Below, in pieces: positions 1 through 6,983 of a stretch of 12,322 bases of DNA. The position numbers and the translations under genes were made by a program. The DNA is taken from assembly GCA_002342035.1 (NCBI GenBank), contig DDPE01000008.1, forward strand, positions 1 to 12,322, in the 5' to 3' direction. This DNA comes from Asticcacaulis sp. UBA2476 (lineage in GTDB: Bacteria; Pseudomonadota; Alphaproteobacteria; Caulobacterales; Caulobacteraceae). Each line of letters begins with the position of its first letter. The stretch's first letter is position 1. Below the pieces are notes generated by a model. The model made no database searches, was not told where the DNA came from, and saw nothing but the letters and a program-made list of their open reading frames with translations.

Positions 1-85
1 TGGTGCCGTCGGCGAGACTCGAACTCGCACAGCTTTCGCCACTACCCCCTCAAGATAGCGTGTCTACCAATTTCACCACGACGGC
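1..85 (-). tRNA. tRNA-Leu(GAG)
   Basis: Read on the minus strand, the segment begins GCCGTCG and ends CGACGGC-A-CCA, a perfect 7-bp acceptor stem with an encoded CCA. The D-arm contains GGTAGAC, the T-arm contains GTTCGAGTC, and there is a long variable arm as expected for a class II tRNA. The anticodon stem CTATC/GGTAG closes the loop TTGAGGG, which puts GAG at the anticodon and so leucine, reading CUC/CUU codons. The gene is complete, with its CCA at the very first base of the window. It lies downstream of secG on the same strand, an arrangement seen in Comamonadaceae, where the nuo operon usually follows. Confidence 0.95.
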
Positions 86-127
86 TGGATACACAAAACC
101 AGCTTGCATGAGGTACACCTAGAGTGC

Positions 128-186
128 GTATCGCTTGCTGGTCAGACTCTGATTTTACCCCGAAAAATGGGCTATTTCCCGTCCTA
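128..186 (-). promoter_or_regulatory. Weak candidate promoter for tRNA-Leu
   Basis: On the minus strand a TAAAAT hexamer (157 to 152) lies about 65 bases upstream of the tRNA and could be a -10 box. No convincing TTGACA-like -35 sits 16-18 bases further upstream, so this is only a possibility. Readthrough from secG could serve instead. The rest of the 86-242 spacer holds no gene that I can support. Confidence 0.2.
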
Positions 187-213
187 AACCCGGAAAATTG
201 TGCATAGCAGCAA

Positions 214-228
214 AGCTGAATCTCAGCT
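214..228 (-). terminator. Short hairpin just after secG
   Basis: AGCTGA-ATC-TCAGCT is a perfect 6-bp inverted repeat with a 3-base loop, about 15 bases beyond the secG stop. No run of T follows on the minus strand, so it is at best a weak attenuating or mRNA-stabilising hairpin and not a clear intrinsic terminator. Confidence 0.25.
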
Positions 229-242
229 GACTGCCAGGCCAT

Positions 243-623
243 TTATTTCGCAGGTGCAGGGGGTACGCTGTTGTCCGGCTTGGCCACGGGGGCGTTGCCA
301 GGAATCTGCGCCGCAGGGCTGTTGTTGACTGGTGCGGGTGCCGTCACAGCTGCACCTTCGAGCACGCTGCCCGAAGACGTGGGTGTGAGGTTGCCAAAAT
401 AAGCCAGCAACAAAGTGCAGACAAAAAACACCGCCGCCAACACCGCGGTGGTGCGCGACATGAAGTTCGCACTGCCGGTGGCACCAAACAAGCTACCCGA
501 ACCACCACTGCCAAAAGCAGCGCCCATGTCAGCGCCTTTGCCGTGCTGGATCAGGATCAGGCCAATCATGACCAGAGCCGACAACATCTGCACCACCAAA
601 ATCAAGGTCAACATCACGCTCAT
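243..623 (-). CDS. secG: Preprotein translocase subunit SecG
   Basis: SecG is the small auxiliary subunit of the SecYEG channel in the inner membrane and stimulates SecA-driven protein export. The 126-residue product has two membrane segments (about 4-24 and 58-76). Between them is the conserved cytoplasmic loop, with QHGKGADMG at 26-34 followed by a Gly/Ser-rich stretch and LFG.TGSANF. The tail after residue 80 is Ala/Pro-rich and poorly conserved, normal for betaproteobacterial SecG and the reason it is longer than some homologues. The ATG at 623 has GGAG eight bases upstream, which favours it over the ATG three codons later. It follows tpiA by 36 bases on the same strand, so the two are probably cotranscribed. 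Family assignment is firm. Confidence 0.95.
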   Translation of the reverse strand: MSVMLTLILVVQMLSALVMIGLILIQHGKGADMGAAFGSGGSGSLFGATGSANFMSRTTAVLAAVFFVCTLLLAYFGNLTPTSSGSVLEGAAVTAPAPVNNSPAAQIPGNAPVAKPDNSVPPAPAK

Positions 624-659
624 CTGATTACTCCGAAAATAGAAAAAGGGTTTGAAAGC

Positions 660-1412
660 TCAGCGCGAGGCGGCTTTCAACATCGATAAAAAGTCTGGGG
701 CATTGAGAGACGCGCCACCAATCAGGCCGCCGTCCACATCGGGCTGCGCCAGCAAAGAAGCGGCATTCGCCGCATTCATGCTGCCGCCGTACAAAATCGA
801 CACACGATCCGCATGCGCTGTGCCCGCCTGCAGCTGGGCACGCAACACCGCGTGCACCGCTTGGGCCTGCTCGGGGGTGGCCGTCAATCCGGTGCCGATG
901 GCCCAAACAGGCTCATACGCCACCACGATTTCGCTGATGCAATGGCCGTTGGCGTGGATCACCGCCGCCAGCTGCCGCTTCACAACAGCTTCGGTCTGAC
1001 CCGCTTCGCGCTCGGCCAAGCTCTCACCCACACACACGATGGGGGTGATGCCTGCAGCCAAAGCACGCTGGGCCTTAGTAGCCACCACGGCATCTGTCTC
1101 GCCGTGGTATTGCCGCCGCTCGGAGTGGCCCACGATGACAAAACGCACCGCAAAATCACGCAGCATGTCGGCCGACACCTCGCCGGTGTAAGCGCCCGAC
1201 TCGTGGGCAGACACATCTTGTGCACCCAAAGCCAAGGCCGAACCGGCCAACAAGTTGTGGGCTTGCGCCAGATAAGCCGCGGGCACACACACAGCAGCAC
1301 GGCAGGACACACCGCCCAGGCCGCTCAAGATGTCAGACACCAAAGACGCATTGGTAGTCAAGCTGCCATGCATCTTCCAATTGCCCACCATCAACTTGGC
1401 CACCATCGTCAT
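660..1412 (-). CDS. tpiA: Triosephosphate isomerase
   Basis: This glycolytic enzyme interconverts dihydroxyacetone phosphate and glyceraldehyde 3-phosphate in the cytoplasm. The 250-residue product has all catalytic landmarks: Asn11 and Lys13 in GNWKMHG, the electrophile His96 in VGHSERR, the base Glu167 in AYEPVWAIGTG (start of loop 6), and the phosphate-binding LYGGSMNAANA near 208-217. The frame stays open upstream to 1565, but family length and the motif position place the start at the ATG at 1412 or two codons later at 1406. The 1412 ATG overlaps the TGA of the preceding oxidoreductase gene by one base (TGATG), which suggests translational coupling. secG follows 36 bases downstream. The tpiA-secG order is common in bacteria. 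Confidence 0.95.
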   Translation of the reverse strand: MTMVAKLMVGNWKMHGSLTTNASLVSDILSGLGGVSCRAAVCVPAAYLAQAHNLLAGSALALGAQDVSAHESGAYTGEVSADMLRDFAVRFVIVGHSERRQYHGETDAVVATKAQRALAAGITPIVCVGESLAEREAGQTEAVVKRQLAAVIHANGHCISEIVVAYEPVWAIGTGLTATPEQAQAVHAVLRAQLQAGTAHADRVSILYGGSMNAANAASLLAQPDVDGGLIGGASLNAPDFLSMLKAASR

Positions 1413-2422
1413 CACCAAGTCACCACAATTTTGCCCACATGCTGGTTCGTCTCCATCAAGGCATGGGCTTGCGCCGCGCCCGAAGGCAAACCACCACCCG
1501 CCTCTGCCGCTGCAAACACGCTGTGGATGACCGGCTTGATGCGACCCGACTCGATCCAGGGCCAAACAGTTTTGAGCAAAGACTGGGCAATCGCGGCTTT
1601 GAATGCCACAGGGCGTGGACGCAAGGTCGAACCCGTGATCGTCAAGCGGCGACGCAAGACCAAACCTGCGTTGAATTCGCTCTTGATGCCGCCCTGCACC
1701 GCGATGATGACCAGGCGACCGTCTTCGGCCAAAGCCTCGACTTCACGCGCCACGTAGTCACCCGCGACCATGTCCAAAATCACATTCACACCCACACCGC
1801 CCGTGATGCGCTTGGCCTCGGCCACGAAGTCGGTGGTTTTGTAATTGATGGCGTGGTCTGCACCCAAGGCCAGGCAGGCCTGGCACTTTTCGTCAGAACC
1901 CGCTGTGGCGATCACGGTCGCACCGGCCGCCTTGGCCATTTGGATGGCTGTGACGCCGATGCCGCTGGTGCCGCCCTGAATCAACAAGGTCTCACCCGCT
2001 TGCAAACGCCCACGGTCAAACACATTGCTCCACACAGTGAAGAAGGTCTCGGGCAGCGAAGCGGCTTCGATGTCCGTCAGGCCCTTGGGCACCGGCAAAC
2101 ACTGGGCCACCGGGGCCACGCAAAGCTGCGCATAACCACCACCAGCGACCAAGGCGCACACACGGTCGCCCACAGCCAAACCCGCTTCGGCCATGGCCGC
2201 TGCATCGCCCGACACCACAACACCCGCGACCTCGAGGCCCGGAATGTCCGAGGCACCGGGGGGTACGGGGTAATTGCCCAGGCGTTGCAGCACGTCGGGT
2301 CGGTTGATACCACTGGCCGAGACGCAAATGAGCAACTCCCCTGCCCCTGCAACAGGGTCAGGGCGGGAGCCGGGCACCAGCACCTCGGGGGCGCCGTAGC
2401 TTTGGATTTCAATGACGTTCAT
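1412..2422 (-). CDS. NAD(P)H quinone oxidoreductase, PIG3/zeta-crystallin type
   Basis: A 336-residue medium-chain dehydrogenase/reductase of the zinc-free quinone oxidoreductase branch, expected to reduce quinones with NADPH in the cytoplasm. The N-terminal GroES-like half carries the family signature SGINRPDVLQR (37-47) and PGLEVAG (61-67). The nucleotide-binding fold has GGTSGIG at 150-156. The zinc-binding cysteine cluster of alcohol dehydrogenases is absent. The C-terminus ends in the conserved ALMETNQHVGKIV. A glycine-rich insertion (about 308-316) precedes that motif, where most relatives read straight through. The start ATG has a weak GGA upstream; the pnp stop lies 51 bases away, so the genes are probably cotranscribed. 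pnp-oxidoreductase-tpiA-secG is a Comamonadaceae order. The physiological substrate is unknown. Confidence 0.88.
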   Translation of the reverse strand: MNVIEIQSYGAPEVLVPGSRPDPVAGAGELLICVSASGINRPDVLQRLGNYPVPPGASDIPGLEVAGVVVSGDAAAMAEAGLAVGDRVCALVAGGGYAQLCVAPVAQCLPVPKGLTDIEAASLPETFFTVWSNVFDRGRLQAGETLLIQGGTSGIGVTAIQMAKAAGATVIATAGSDEKCQACLALGADHAINYKTTDFVAEAKRITGGVGVNVILDMVAGDYVAREVEALAEDGRLVIIAVQGGIKSEFNAGLVLRRRLTITGSTLRPRPVAFKAAIAQSLLKTVWPWIESGRIKPVIHSVFAAAEAGGGLPSGAAQAHALMETNQHVGKIVVTW

Positions 2423-2473
2423 GGTGAATCCACGCGATGTCGAGGGATCATCGACCCCCCGAATCAGCGCTGT

Positions 2474-4573
2474 TTAGCCTTGGGCAGGACGGTCCAACAA
2501 AGCCTTCATCGACAACTTGATGCGGCCTTTTTCGTCGGTTTCCATGACCTTGACTTTGACAATCTGGCCTTCGCTCAGGTAGTCGGTCACCTTCTCAACG
2601 CGCTCGTGCGCGATCTGGCTGATGTGCAGCAGACCGTCTTTGCCGGGCAACAGGTTGATCAAAGCACCGAAGTCCAAAATCTTGGTGACTGGGCCTTCGT
2701 AAACCTTGCCGATTTCGACTTCGGCGGTGATCTGCTCAATGCGCTTCTTGGCGATCTCGGCCTTCTCGCCGTCGGTGGCCGCGATGGTGATCGTGCCGTC
2801 TTCGGAGATGTTGATCTGGCAGCCGGTCTCTTCGGTCAGGGCACGGATGGTGGCGCCGCCTTTACCGATCACGTCACGGATTTTCTCGGGGTTGATCTTC
2901 ATGGTGAAGAGCTTGGGCGCGAAGTCAGACACTTCAGTGTTGGCCGTGCTCATCGCCTCTTGCATCTTGCCCAGAATGTGCATGCGGGCTTCTTTGGCCT
3001 GGGCCAGAGCGACTTGCATGATTTCTTTGGTGATGCCTTGGATCTTGATGTCCATCTGCAGCGCAGTGATACCGTTGGTGGTACCCGCCACTTTGAAGTC
3101 CATGTCACCCAGGTGGTCTTCGTCACCCAAAATGTCGGTCAACACCGCAAAGCGGTTGTCTTCCTTGATCAGGCCCATGGCGATACCGGCCACGTGGGCT
3201 TTCATCGGCACGCCAGCGTCCATCATCGACAAGCAGCCGCCACAGACCGAAGCCATGGACGAAGAACCGTTCGATTCGGTGATCTCGGACACCACACGCA
3301 CGGTGTAGGGGAACTCTTCTTTGGTCGGCAACACAGCGGCCAAAGCACGCTTGGCCAAACGGCCGTGGCCGATTTCGCGGCGCTTGGTCGAGCCCATGCG
3401 GCCCACTTCGCCGGTGGCAAAGGGAGGCATGTTGTAGTGGAACATGAAGCGGTCTTCGAACTCGCCGGCCAACGCGTCGATGCGCTGAGCGTCGCGCTCT
3501 GTGCCCAAGGTGGTGATGACCAAAGCCTGGGTTTCGCCACGTGTGAACAAGGCAGAGCCGTGGGTGCGGGGCAGCACGCTGTTGCGGATTTCGATGGGGC
3601 GCACAGTGCGTGTGTCGCGGCCGTCGATGCGGGGCTCACCGGCCAAAATCTGGCTGCGCACGATGCGGGCTTCGATTTCGAACATCAAGCCGTCGAGCTT
3701 GACGCTGTCGAAGGCCACGCCCTCTTCGGCCAAAGCGACTTTGACCGAAGCGTAGGCTTCGCGGCAAGCGTGTGTGCGGGCTTGCTTGTTGCGGATTTGG
3801 TAAGCCGCACGCAGCTTTTCTTCGGCGAGTGATGCCAACTTGCTTTCGAAAGCGGTGTCGCGGGCAGGCGCTTGCCAGTCCCACACGGGCTTGCCAGCTT
3901 CACGCACCAACTCGTGAATCGCGTTGATGGCAATGGCAGATTGCTCGTGGCCATACACCACGCCGCCCAACATGATTTCTTCGGACAGTTGCAGGGCTTC
4001 GGATTCGACCATCAGCACAGCGGCTTCGGTACCGGCCACCACCAAGTCCATCACGCTGTCTTTGCGCTGGGTCTGGCCGGGGTTCAGGACGTATTCACCG
4101 TTGATGTAACCCACGCGGGCGGCGCCAATGGGGCCGTTGAACGGGATGCCGCTGATGCTCAGCGCAGCGCTGGTGGCGATCATGGCGGCGATGTCGGCCT
4201 GCACTTCAGGGTTCAGGCTCACGACGTGCACGATCACCTGGACTTCGTTGTAGAAGCCTTCGGGGAACAGCGGACGGATCGGGCGGTCGATCAGGCGGCA
4301 GGTCAGGGTCTCCAGCTCGCTGGGACGGCCTTCACGCTTGAAGAAGCTGCCGGGGATCTTGCCGGCGGCGTAGGTCTTCTCGAGGTAGTCAACGGTCAGC
4401 GGGAAGAAATCCTGACCCGGCTTTGGCGAGCGTGCGTACACGACGGTGGCCAAAACGGTGGTTTCCCCATAGGTGGCCAGAACCGCAGCATCTGCCTGAC
4501 GCGCGATACGGCCGGTCTCAAGGGTCAGCTTACGGCCAGCCCAGTCAATTGTTTTTCTTTTGATATCAAACAT
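2474..4573 (-). CDS. pnp: Polyribonucleotide nucleotidyltransferase (PNPase), alpha/beta mosaic
   Basis: PNPase degrades RNA 3' to 5' by phosphorolysis and is part of RNA degradosomes. The 699-residue product is full length: first RNase PH domain (about 5-140), helical linker (about 150-300), second RNase PH domain (about 310-530) with SSS at 437-439 and catalytic Asp486 and Asp492 in EDHLGDMDF, KH domain with GKGG at 570-573, and S1 domain (about 622-691). The start is fixed by MFDIKRK, typical of alphaproteobacterial PNPase. Residues 1 to about 51 are alpha-like (ETGRIARQAD, SPKPGQDFFPLTV). From about 62 on the sequence is betaproteobacterial (DYLEKTYAAGKIPGSFF, SLNPEVQADIAAM, KPVWDWQAP). 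The protein would be complete, but it is probably not a natural one: see the junction entry. Confidence 0.93.
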   Translation of the reverse strand: MFDIKRKTIDWAGRKLTLETGRIARQADAAVLATYGETTVLATVVYARSPKPGQDFFPLTVDYLEKTYAAGKIPGSFFKREGRPSELETLTCRLIDRPIRPLFPEGFYNEVQVIVHVVSLNPEVQADIAAMIATSAALSISGIPFNGPIGAARVGYINGEYVLNPGQTQRKDSVMDLVVAGTEAAVLMVESEALQLSEEIMLGGVVYGHEQSAIAINAIHELVREAGKPVWDWQAPARDTAFESKLASLAEEKLRAAYQIRNKQARTHACREAYASVKVALAEEGVAFDSVKLDGLMFEIEARIVRSQILAGEPRIDGRDTRTVRPIEIRNSVLPRTHGSALFTRGETQALVITTLGTERDAQRIDALAGEFEDRFMFHYNMPPFATGEVGRMGSTKRREIGHGRLAKRALAAVLPTKEEFPYTVRVVSEITESNGSSSMASVCGGCLSMMDAGVPMKAHVAGIAMGLIKEDNRFAVLTDILGDEDHLGDMDFKVAGTTNGITALQMDIKIQGITKEIMQVALAQAKEARMHILGKMQEAMSTANTEVSDFAPKLFTMKINPEKIRDVIGKGGATIRALTEETGCQINISEDGTITIAATDGEKAEIAKKRIEQITAEVEIGKVYEGPVTKILDFGALINLLPGKDGLLHISQIAHERVEKVTDYLSEGQIVKVKVMETDEKGRIKLSMKALLDRPAQG
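4388..4420 (-). other. Probable chimeric junction inside pnp
   Basis: This interval encodes PNPase residues 52-62, the conserved stretch PGQDFFPLTVD that is nearly the same in alpha- and betaproteobacteria. To its right, both the PNPase N-terminus and the gene order (rbfA-truB-rpsO) are alpha. To its left, both the rest of PNPase and the gene order (oxidoreductase-tpiA-secG-tRNA-Leu) are beta. Alpha PNPases usually continue VNYQEK.FAAGKIPGGFF, whereas this one continues VDYLEKTYAAGKIPGSFF as in Comamonadaceae. The switch is therefore placed here to within some tens of bases. The identification rests on remembered family sequences; the conclusion that it is an assembly join is inference. Confidence 0.75.
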
Positions 4574-4619
4574 ATGTTTTTCTTTCAGTTCCCATCAGGC
4601 CCATTCCCAATGGTGCGAA

Positions 4620-4674
4620 GCGCTATCCGAAAAGTGCCCGCGTGTTGTTTTGGGGGTTTTCGGAATCGAAGCGC
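4620..4674 (-). promoter_or_regulatory. Candidate pnp leader hairpin
   Basis: In the leader of pnp an 8-bp perfect inverted repeat, TCCGAAAA (4626-4633) and TTTTCGGA (4657-4664), is flanked by outer GCGC blocks (4620-4623 and 4671-4674) that can also pair. Inside the loop, CCC and GGG runs can extend the stem. It ends about 47 bases before the start codon. In E. coli, pnp is autoregulated through a leader hairpin cut by RNase III; this structure sits where an analogous element would be. Function is inferred from position only. Confidence 0.4.
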
Positions 4675-4735
4675 GACATTTTAGATGTGCATCGATATTT
4701 TAACTATGCCCGCGCCCAATATCGCATTTTACGCG

Positions 4736-4753
4736 AAAGTTCCATTGAACTTT
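4736..4753. repeat. Palindrome in the rpsO-pnp spacer
   Basis: AAAGTTC-CATT-GAACTTT is a perfect 7-bp inverted repeat. On the minus strand a TAAAAT hexamer (4731-4726) follows directly, which could be the -10 of a pnp promoter, but no good -35 is visible at the right distance. It could be an operator or a small mRNA hairpin. The remaining bases of the 4574-4867 spacer contain the leader hairpin, the rpsO terminator and nothing else that I can support. Confidence 0.3.
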
Positions 4754-4814
4754 TTAGTGAGGGTGCGGATAGCGTCACTTAGCCATGGCTTCGCGTGATG
4801 CCCCGCGAATAAGC

Positions 4815-4849
4815 AAAAAGGGCTTGAGGTTTGGCCCCAAGCCCTTTTT
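4815..4849 (-). terminator. Intrinsic terminator of rpsO
   Basis: AAAAAGGGCTTG (4815-4826) is the exact reverse complement of CAAGCCCTTTTT (4838-4849). On the minus strand this gives a GC-rich stem of seven pairs extended by an A/T stretch, ending in five T, 18 bases after the rpsO stop. This is a textbook rho-independent terminator. The symmetrical A and T tracts mean it could also act on the other strand. Confidence 0.85.
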
Positions 4850-4867
4850 GTGATGTGTCCGCAAGGA

Positions 4868-5137
4868 TTAGCGGCGGATACCCAGGGTCTCGATGATCGC
4901 CTTATAGCGGTCAGTGTCACGAGAAATGAGGTAGTCCAGAAGACGACGACGCTGCGAAACCATCTTCAGTAGGCCGCGGCGGCTGTGGTTGTCTTTCTTG
5001 TGCGTCTTGAAGTGCTCGGTCAGATTGGTGATCCGCTCGGTGAGGATTGCAATCTGGACTTCAGCGCCACCCGTATCGGCTTCGCCGCGGGCGTGGGTAT
5101 GGATCAGTTCGGCCTTACGGTCGGGAGTGATCGACAT
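4868..5137 (-). CDS. rpsO: 30S ribosomal protein S15
   Basis: S15 is a primary binder of 16S rRNA in the central domain of the small subunit and helps form an intersubunit bridge. The 89-residue product has the usual family length and the conserved ITNLTEHFKTHKKDNHSRRG (35-54) and LLKMVSQRRRLLDYL. The start MSITPDRKAELI and the C-terminus ETLGIRR are alphaproteobacterial; beta S15 begins differently. The ATG is preceded by a strong AAGGAG seven bases upstream. It lies 22 bases after truB on the same strand and is followed by a strong terminator, so it closes the rbfA-truB-rpsO unit. In many bacteria S15 represses its own translation, but no specific operator fold is evident here. Confidence 0.97.
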   Translation of the reverse strand: MSITPDRKAELIHTHARGEADTGGAEVQIAILTERITNLTEHFKTHKKDNHSRRGLLKMVSQRRRLLDYLISRDTDRYKAIIETLGIRR

Positions 5138-5159
5138 CGGGTTTCTCCTTATTGAGAAA

Positions 5160-6113
5160 TTAAGGGTTTAAAATCCGGGTGGGCCATAGCTGGCCTGCCC
5201 GCAATTCGCACAGGGCCTGAGCCTCACCTTCGTGACGCGCCTGAACCGTTCTGAGGTGCTCTTTGCGGCCCGCCTCACGGCGGATTTCAAAGGCACTTTT
5301 GAGCAATTCCACCTGACGCGGCAGAAGGGTCAAAGCCTGACCCCGCTTGAGCTTAAAAGCCTCATCTTCGGTCACAGGCAACGCCGGGATGTCGTCCAGC
5401 GCCGTCTCAACCGGAAGCAAAGCCTCCAAGGAGGCGGCTCTATGCACCATTTCCGTCAGATTATCCAGTGTTTTTGTGTTGGTCAGGTCAAAGGCCCCGA
5501 CGCGCTCCCGGCGCAGGTACGAAACATGGCCGCATGCCCCCAGATCAAGGCAGATATCGCGCGCCAGTGAGCGCACATAGGTGCCCTTGCCGCAGTGTAG
5601 TATAAACTCGGCTTCATCAGGGCTGATGATGGCCTCAAGGCGCAGGTCGAAAACCCGCACAATGCGCGCGCCCAGCTCAACCTCAATGCCCTCACGGGCC
5701 AGATCATAGGCACGCTTACCGTCGACCTTAATGGCCGAAAAGGCGGGCGGCACCTGCTTGATGTCGCCCACATAGGCGGGCAGAACGTCGCGAATAGCCG
5801 CCTCATCCGGGCGCACCTCAGACGTGGCCGTGACCGCACCCTCCGCGTCATAGGTGTTGGTGGTCTGACCCCATGTGATGCGGAAACGGTAGACCTTATC
5901 GGCTTCCATCAGATAGGGCACGGTCTTGGTCGCTTCACCGAGGGCTATCGGCAAAATCCCCGACGCCAGCGGATCGAGTGTCCCGGCATGACCGGCCTTC
6001 TGGGCATTGAACAGCCGGCGGATTTTCGAGACCGCGTCGGTCGATCCCATATCATAGGGCTTATCGAGACAAACCCAGCCGCTGACCGGATCGCCTTTTT
6101 TAGTGCGTGCCAA
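5160..6113 (-). CDS. truB: tRNA pseudouridine(55) synthase TruB
   Basis: TruB converts uridine 55 in the T-loop of tRNAs to pseudouridine. In the 317-residue product the catalytic aspartate is Asp47 in GHAGTLDPLASG, followed by the KVYRF.ITWG strand and CGKGTYVRSLARDI, which contains the conserved arginine of the family. The C-terminal part (about 200-310) is the variable PUA-like region. The start codon is TTG at 6113, chosen because AGGAAAG lies just upstream, because it gives the typical alpha N-terminus (KKGDPVSGWVCLDKPY), and because no ATG lies between it and the conserved core. The SD overlaps the stop of the preceding gene and the gap is only 8 bases, so translation is probably coupled. 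Its neighbours, rbfA and rpsO, are the usual ones. Confidence 0.95.
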   Translation of the reverse strand: MARTKKGDPVSGWVCLDKPYDMGSTDAVSKIRRLFNAQKAGHAGTLDPLASGILPIALGEATKTVPYLMEADKVYRFRITWGQTTNTYDAEGAVTATSEVRPDEAAIRDVLPAYVGDIKQVPPAFSAIKVDGKRAYDLAREGIEVELGARIVRVFDLRLEAIISPDEAEFILHCGKGTYVRSLARDICLDLGACGHVSYLRRERVGAFDLTNTKTLDNLTEMVHRAASLEALLPVETALDDIPALPVTEDEAFKLKRGQALTLLPRQVELLKSAFEIRREAGRKEHLRTVQARHEGEAQALCELRAGQLWPTRILNP

Positions 6114-6121
6114 GTTCTTTC

Positions 6122-6442
6122 CTAATCTTGTTCGGGATCACTTATGCATCTGCCATCCCATTTTTCAGGATAGAGTGTGTATTGGTACGGCCAAACGCCT
6201 TTTCGGCTACGTCCGCACTGGGGGCAATAAGGCCGCACACCTTTACTGAGGGTGTAATAACCCCGTGTGTCATCGACCAACCCAAACCGGCAACTAGGGC
6301 ATTTCAGCCCACTGATCAAAACAAAAAACTGACTAAGACCTGCCGCAAAAATCAGCCAATACCAAGGAGTCTCCACTGACATGTAGGCTGAGACAATAAA
6401 AGAAAGTCCGCAAATCACGCCAGAAAATACGAACCAAGGCAT
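6122..6442 (-). CDS. Small membrane protein with a C-terminal zinc ribbon
   Basis: I do not recognise this 106-residue protein as a named family. It has two hydrophobic segments (about 5-20 and 27-45) and then a cytoplasm-sized tail with two CxxC knuckles, Cys48/Cys51 and Cys73/Cys76, spaced like a zinc ribbon. The ATG overlaps the rbfA TGA by one base (TGATG), and truB starts 8 bases after its stop, so it is embedded in the rbfA-truB unit. That embedding supports a real, translated gene. Such two-TM zinc-ribbon proteins are common hypothetical proteins in bacteria. A role in ribosome maturation is suggested only by location. Confidence 0.7.
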   Translation of the reverse strand: MPWFVFSGVICGLSFIVSAYMSVETPWYWLIFAAGLSQFFVLISGLKCPSCRFGLVDDTRGYYTLSKGVRPYCPQCGRSRKGVWPYQYTLYPEKWDGRCISDPEQD

Positions 6443-6900
6443 CAGTCTTCGTCGTCTTGGTCTGGTGCCAAATCCTGCGCCACTTCCGGGCGGGAGAACA
6501 GCGCATTGAGGCGTGACGCTTCGTTGAAGCTTTCGTCATGCAGGAATTTGAGCGCAGGCGTGAATTTCATGTCGATCATGCGCCCCAGAACACCGCGCAT
6601 AAACTTGGCATGGCGGTTCAGCGCATCAATGGCCGGCTTGACCTTTTCAGGCGACACCCCGGTCAGCAAACCCGCCCCCAGCGGCTCGACAAAGATGGTC
6701 GCGTGGCGCAGGTCGGGCGAACAGCGCACTTCGGTCACGGTGATCGACACCCCATGCAGGGCTTCGTCATGGATCTCTTCTTCGCGCAGGATTTCAACCA
6801 GCGCATGACGGACCAGTTCCCCGGCGCGCAACTGTCGCTGTGTAGGGCCTATAGCTTCGGCCTTTTGGCCTTTGCCGGATGTATAAGATGCTCGTTTCAT
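6442..6900 (-). CDS. rbfA: 30S ribosome-binding factor RbfA
   Basis: RbfA binds the immature 30S subunit and is needed for late processing of 16S rRNA and for growth in the cold. The 152-residue product has the single KH-like fold: PTQRQLRAGELVRHAL near the start, the conserved strand VSITVTEVRCSPDLRHATIFVEPL in two runs (TEVR.SPDLRHATI is diagnostic) and the C-terminal RMIDMKFTPALKFLHDES. The acidic C-terminal tail is typical of alphaproteobacteria. The frame is open to an ATG at 6918, but the ATG at 6900 has AAGG just upstream and gives MKRAS..., so 6900 is preferred. It is the first gene of its unit here; infB, its common upstream partner, is not adjacent, and a divergent gene begins 241 bases away. 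Confidence 0.93.
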   Translation of the reverse strand: MKRASYTSGKGQKAEAIGPTQRQLRAGELVRHALVEILREEEIHDEALHGVSITVTEVRCSPDLRHATIFVEPLGAGLLTGVSPEKVKPAIDALNRHAKFMRGVLGRMIDMKFTPALKFLHDESFNEASRLNALFSRPEVAQDLAPDQDDED

Positions 6901-6983
6901 CCGCGCCTTATAAATCATTTTAATTAAAGCGCATCCAAAAAGTGTGACGCGGCTTTTGGCGCGCTATTCGCATCTATGTTGCG

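Noticed and set aside
42..242. A 66-codon minus-strand frame across the tRNA and the secG spacer
   Set aside because: It runs through half of the tRNA-Leu gene and has no protein motif or ribosome site.
1413..1565. N-terminal extension of tpiA
   Set aside because: The open frame extends upstream, but that part overlaps the oxidoreductase gene in another frame; TpiA family length and motif position fit the start at 1412.
813..1757. A 314-codon open frame on the plus strand
   Set aside because: It is antisense to tpiA and the 3' end of the oxidoreductase gene and shows no domain; a shadow frame.
2435..2455. Short inverted repeats (CGATG/CATCG, GTCGA/TCGAC) between pnp and the oxidoreductase gene
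   Set aside because: Stems are 5 bp and mutually exclusive, and no T-run follows on the minus strand; not enough to call a terminator or operator.
1439..3832. A 797-codon open frame on the plus strand
   Set aside because: It lies antisense to the oxidoreductase gene and pnp, both of which have clear family motifs. Its protein is rich in His, Gly and Asp in the pattern of a reverse-strand shadow of high-GC coding sequence.
4623..4679. An 18-codon minus-strand frame (MSRFDSEN...) in the pnp leader
   Set aside because: No ribosome site precedes its ATG, and the bases are better explained by the leader hairpin.
3872..4684. A 270-codon open frame on the plus strand
   Set aside because: It is antisense to the 5' part of pnp and its leader and has no recognisable motif.
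4729..4920. A 63-codon minus-strand frame between rpsO and pnp
   Set aside because: It overlaps the 3' end of rpsO and the full terminator stem, and has no supporting ribosome site or motif.
6901..6918. Six-codon longer start for rbfA
   Set aside because: The upstream ATG has no ribosome site, while the ATG at 6900 has AAGG at good spacing.
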